The notes beneath the pieces are model-generated. The model did not search any database, was not told the DNA's origin, and saw only the letters and a program-made list of their open reading frames with translations. A stretch of DNA of 12,992 bases, taken from contig JBHLQS010000072.1 in the NCBI GenBank assembly GCA_048883405.1, positions 1-12,992 on the forward strand. Direction: 5' to 3'. Source of the DNA: SMTZ1-83 sp048883405. GTDB taxonomy: Archaea; Asgardarchaeota; Thorarchaeia; Thorarchaeales; Thorarchaeaceae. A program made the position numbers and the translations under genes. Shown here in pieces: positions 12,314 to 12,992 of the stretch; the stretch's first letter is position 1; every line of letters begins with the position of its first letter.

Positions 12314-12992
12314 AGACCAAGCTAATGAGTGCGAACTATGCAGCAGCACGAGCAGTGGTTTCTGCGCGCGTCGAGGTTGTTGCTGCATATCCGATTACCC
12401 CTGCAACAACCATACCTGAACAGGTTGCATTGCTGAACGAAGAAGGTGTATTCAAGGGTGAGTTCATTCGTGTTGAATCCGAGCACTCTGCGGTTTTTGC
12501 ATGTATAGGTGCAAGTTCTACCGGAGCCAGGGCCTTCACTGCGACGTCATCGAATGGACTGCTATTGATGGATGAGGGTCTCCATTGGGCTGCCGCAGCA
12601 AGATTGCCCATCGTGATTGCCAACATCAACCGATCAGTTTCACCGAGCTGGAACATTCATGTTACCCATGATGACAGCATGAGCAAACGTGACACCGGAT
12701 GGATTCAGTTCTATACTTCAAGCGTGGATGAACTGTATCACACGATAATTCAGGCGTTCAAACTAGCTGAAGATGAACGTGTACTAATGCCAGTGATGGT
12801 AAATGCGGATGGCTTCGTTCTCAGCCATACATTATCAACATACGATTATCTAGAGCCTGAAGAGGTGGACAAGTTCCTCAAGCCTTACACACCCCCTCAT
12901 TGGGTGATGGACACTGAGAACCCTGTGTCACATGGAAACATTGTCTTTCCGGAATACTATCAGGAGTTCCGATATGGAATGCATGAGGCTGA
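12310..12992 (+). CDS. porA: Pyruvate/2-oxoacid:ferredoxin oxidoreductase, alpha subunit (partial)
   Basis: The first 227 codons are present; full-length alpha subunits are usually near 390, so the C-terminal part, and presumably porB after it, lies beyond the right edge. The alpha subunit carries the pyrimidine-side thiamine-binding fold and pairs with the beta subunit for CoA-dependent oxidative decarboxylation of a 2-oxoacid in the cytoplasm. Family motifs are clear: AAYPITPATTIPEQV near the start, FIRVESEHSA, IGASSTGARAFTATSSNGL, RLPIVIANINRSVSPSWNIH, DDSMSKRDTGWIQFY and LMPVMVNADGFVLSHT. All agree with PorA proteins, and the frame is unbroken. No gamma subunit gene lies upstream. Pyruvate as substrate is the default but not proven; the SPSWNIH segment lies in a loop that varies between POR and VOR types. 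Confidence 0.92.
   Translation, partial: MKTKLMSANYAAARAVVSARVEVVAAYPITPATTIPEQVALLNEEGVFKGEFIRVESEHSAVFACIGASSTGARAFTATSSNGLLLMDEGLHWAAAARLPIVIANINRSVSPSWNIHVTHDDSMSKRDTGWIQFYTSSVDELYHTIIQAFKLAEDERVLMPVMVNADGFVLSHTLSTYDYLEPEEVDKFLKPYTPPHWVMDTENPVSHGNIVFPEYYQEFRYGMHEA

Noticed and set aside
11972..12388. 138-codon minus-strand open frame across porD
   Set aside because: The opposite strand encodes two complete 4Fe-4S motifs and the porD-porA overlap; the serine/leucine-rich antisense product is a by-product of that composition.
12336..12656. 106-codon minus-strand open frame inside porA
   Set aside because: It is antisense to the conserved alpha-subunit coding sequence and its alanine/threonine-rich product has no recognisable features.

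Overview
The window looks archaeal. A two-cluster ferredoxin subunit and the alpha subunit of a 2-oxoacid:ferredoxin oxidoreductase overlap by ATGA at the right end. There are TATA-like elements and Shine-Dalgarno sites, and two secreted proteins are packed with N-glycosylation sequons. A huge Ig-repeat surface protein with a cytoplasmic small-fold domain and a winged helix would fit an Asgard archaeon (Thorarchaeia-like) or a Thermoplasmata relative. That placement is inference from protein style; no rRNA or other marker gene is present.

Layout, left to right. (1) Positions 1-1457, minus strand: the first 485 codons of a secreted protein cut by the window edge, whose N-terminal head is a paralogue of the next gene's. 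(2) 1458-1656: an intergenic stretch with a clear ribosome binding site, two near-adjacent palindromes and a TATA-like palindrome. (3) 1657-10359, minus: one 2,900-codon gene taking up two thirds of the window. It encodes a signal peptide, a head domain, about twenty Ig-like modules of roughly 100 residues, one membrane helix, and a cytoplasmic tail of about 215 residues that reads as a longin/roadblock-like alpha-beta domain followed by a winged helix-turn-helix. (4) 10461-10979, minus: a small cytosolic protein resembling DUF2299. (5) 11045-11848, minus: a nitrilase-superfamily amidohydrolase. (6) 11849-12001: a divergent intergenic region with a possible 11-codon leader ORF. (7) 12002-12313 and 12310-12992, plus: porD-like and porA-like subunits, the latter cut by the right edge.

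Two themes emerge. The right side is metabolic: a C-N hydrolase, possibly omega-amidase-like and so a producer of 2-oxoacids, sits head-to-head with a 2-oxoacid:ferredoxin oxidoreductase operon. The left side is a tandem pair of surface proteins. The complete one is built like a receptor: a long, probably glycosylated ectodomain joined through one helix to a C-terminal sensor-like domain and a putative DNA-binding winged helix. This apparent outside-to-inside, membrane-anchored one-component regulator is the most interesting object here. No tRNA, rRNA, CRISPR array, insertion sequence or integrase was seen.
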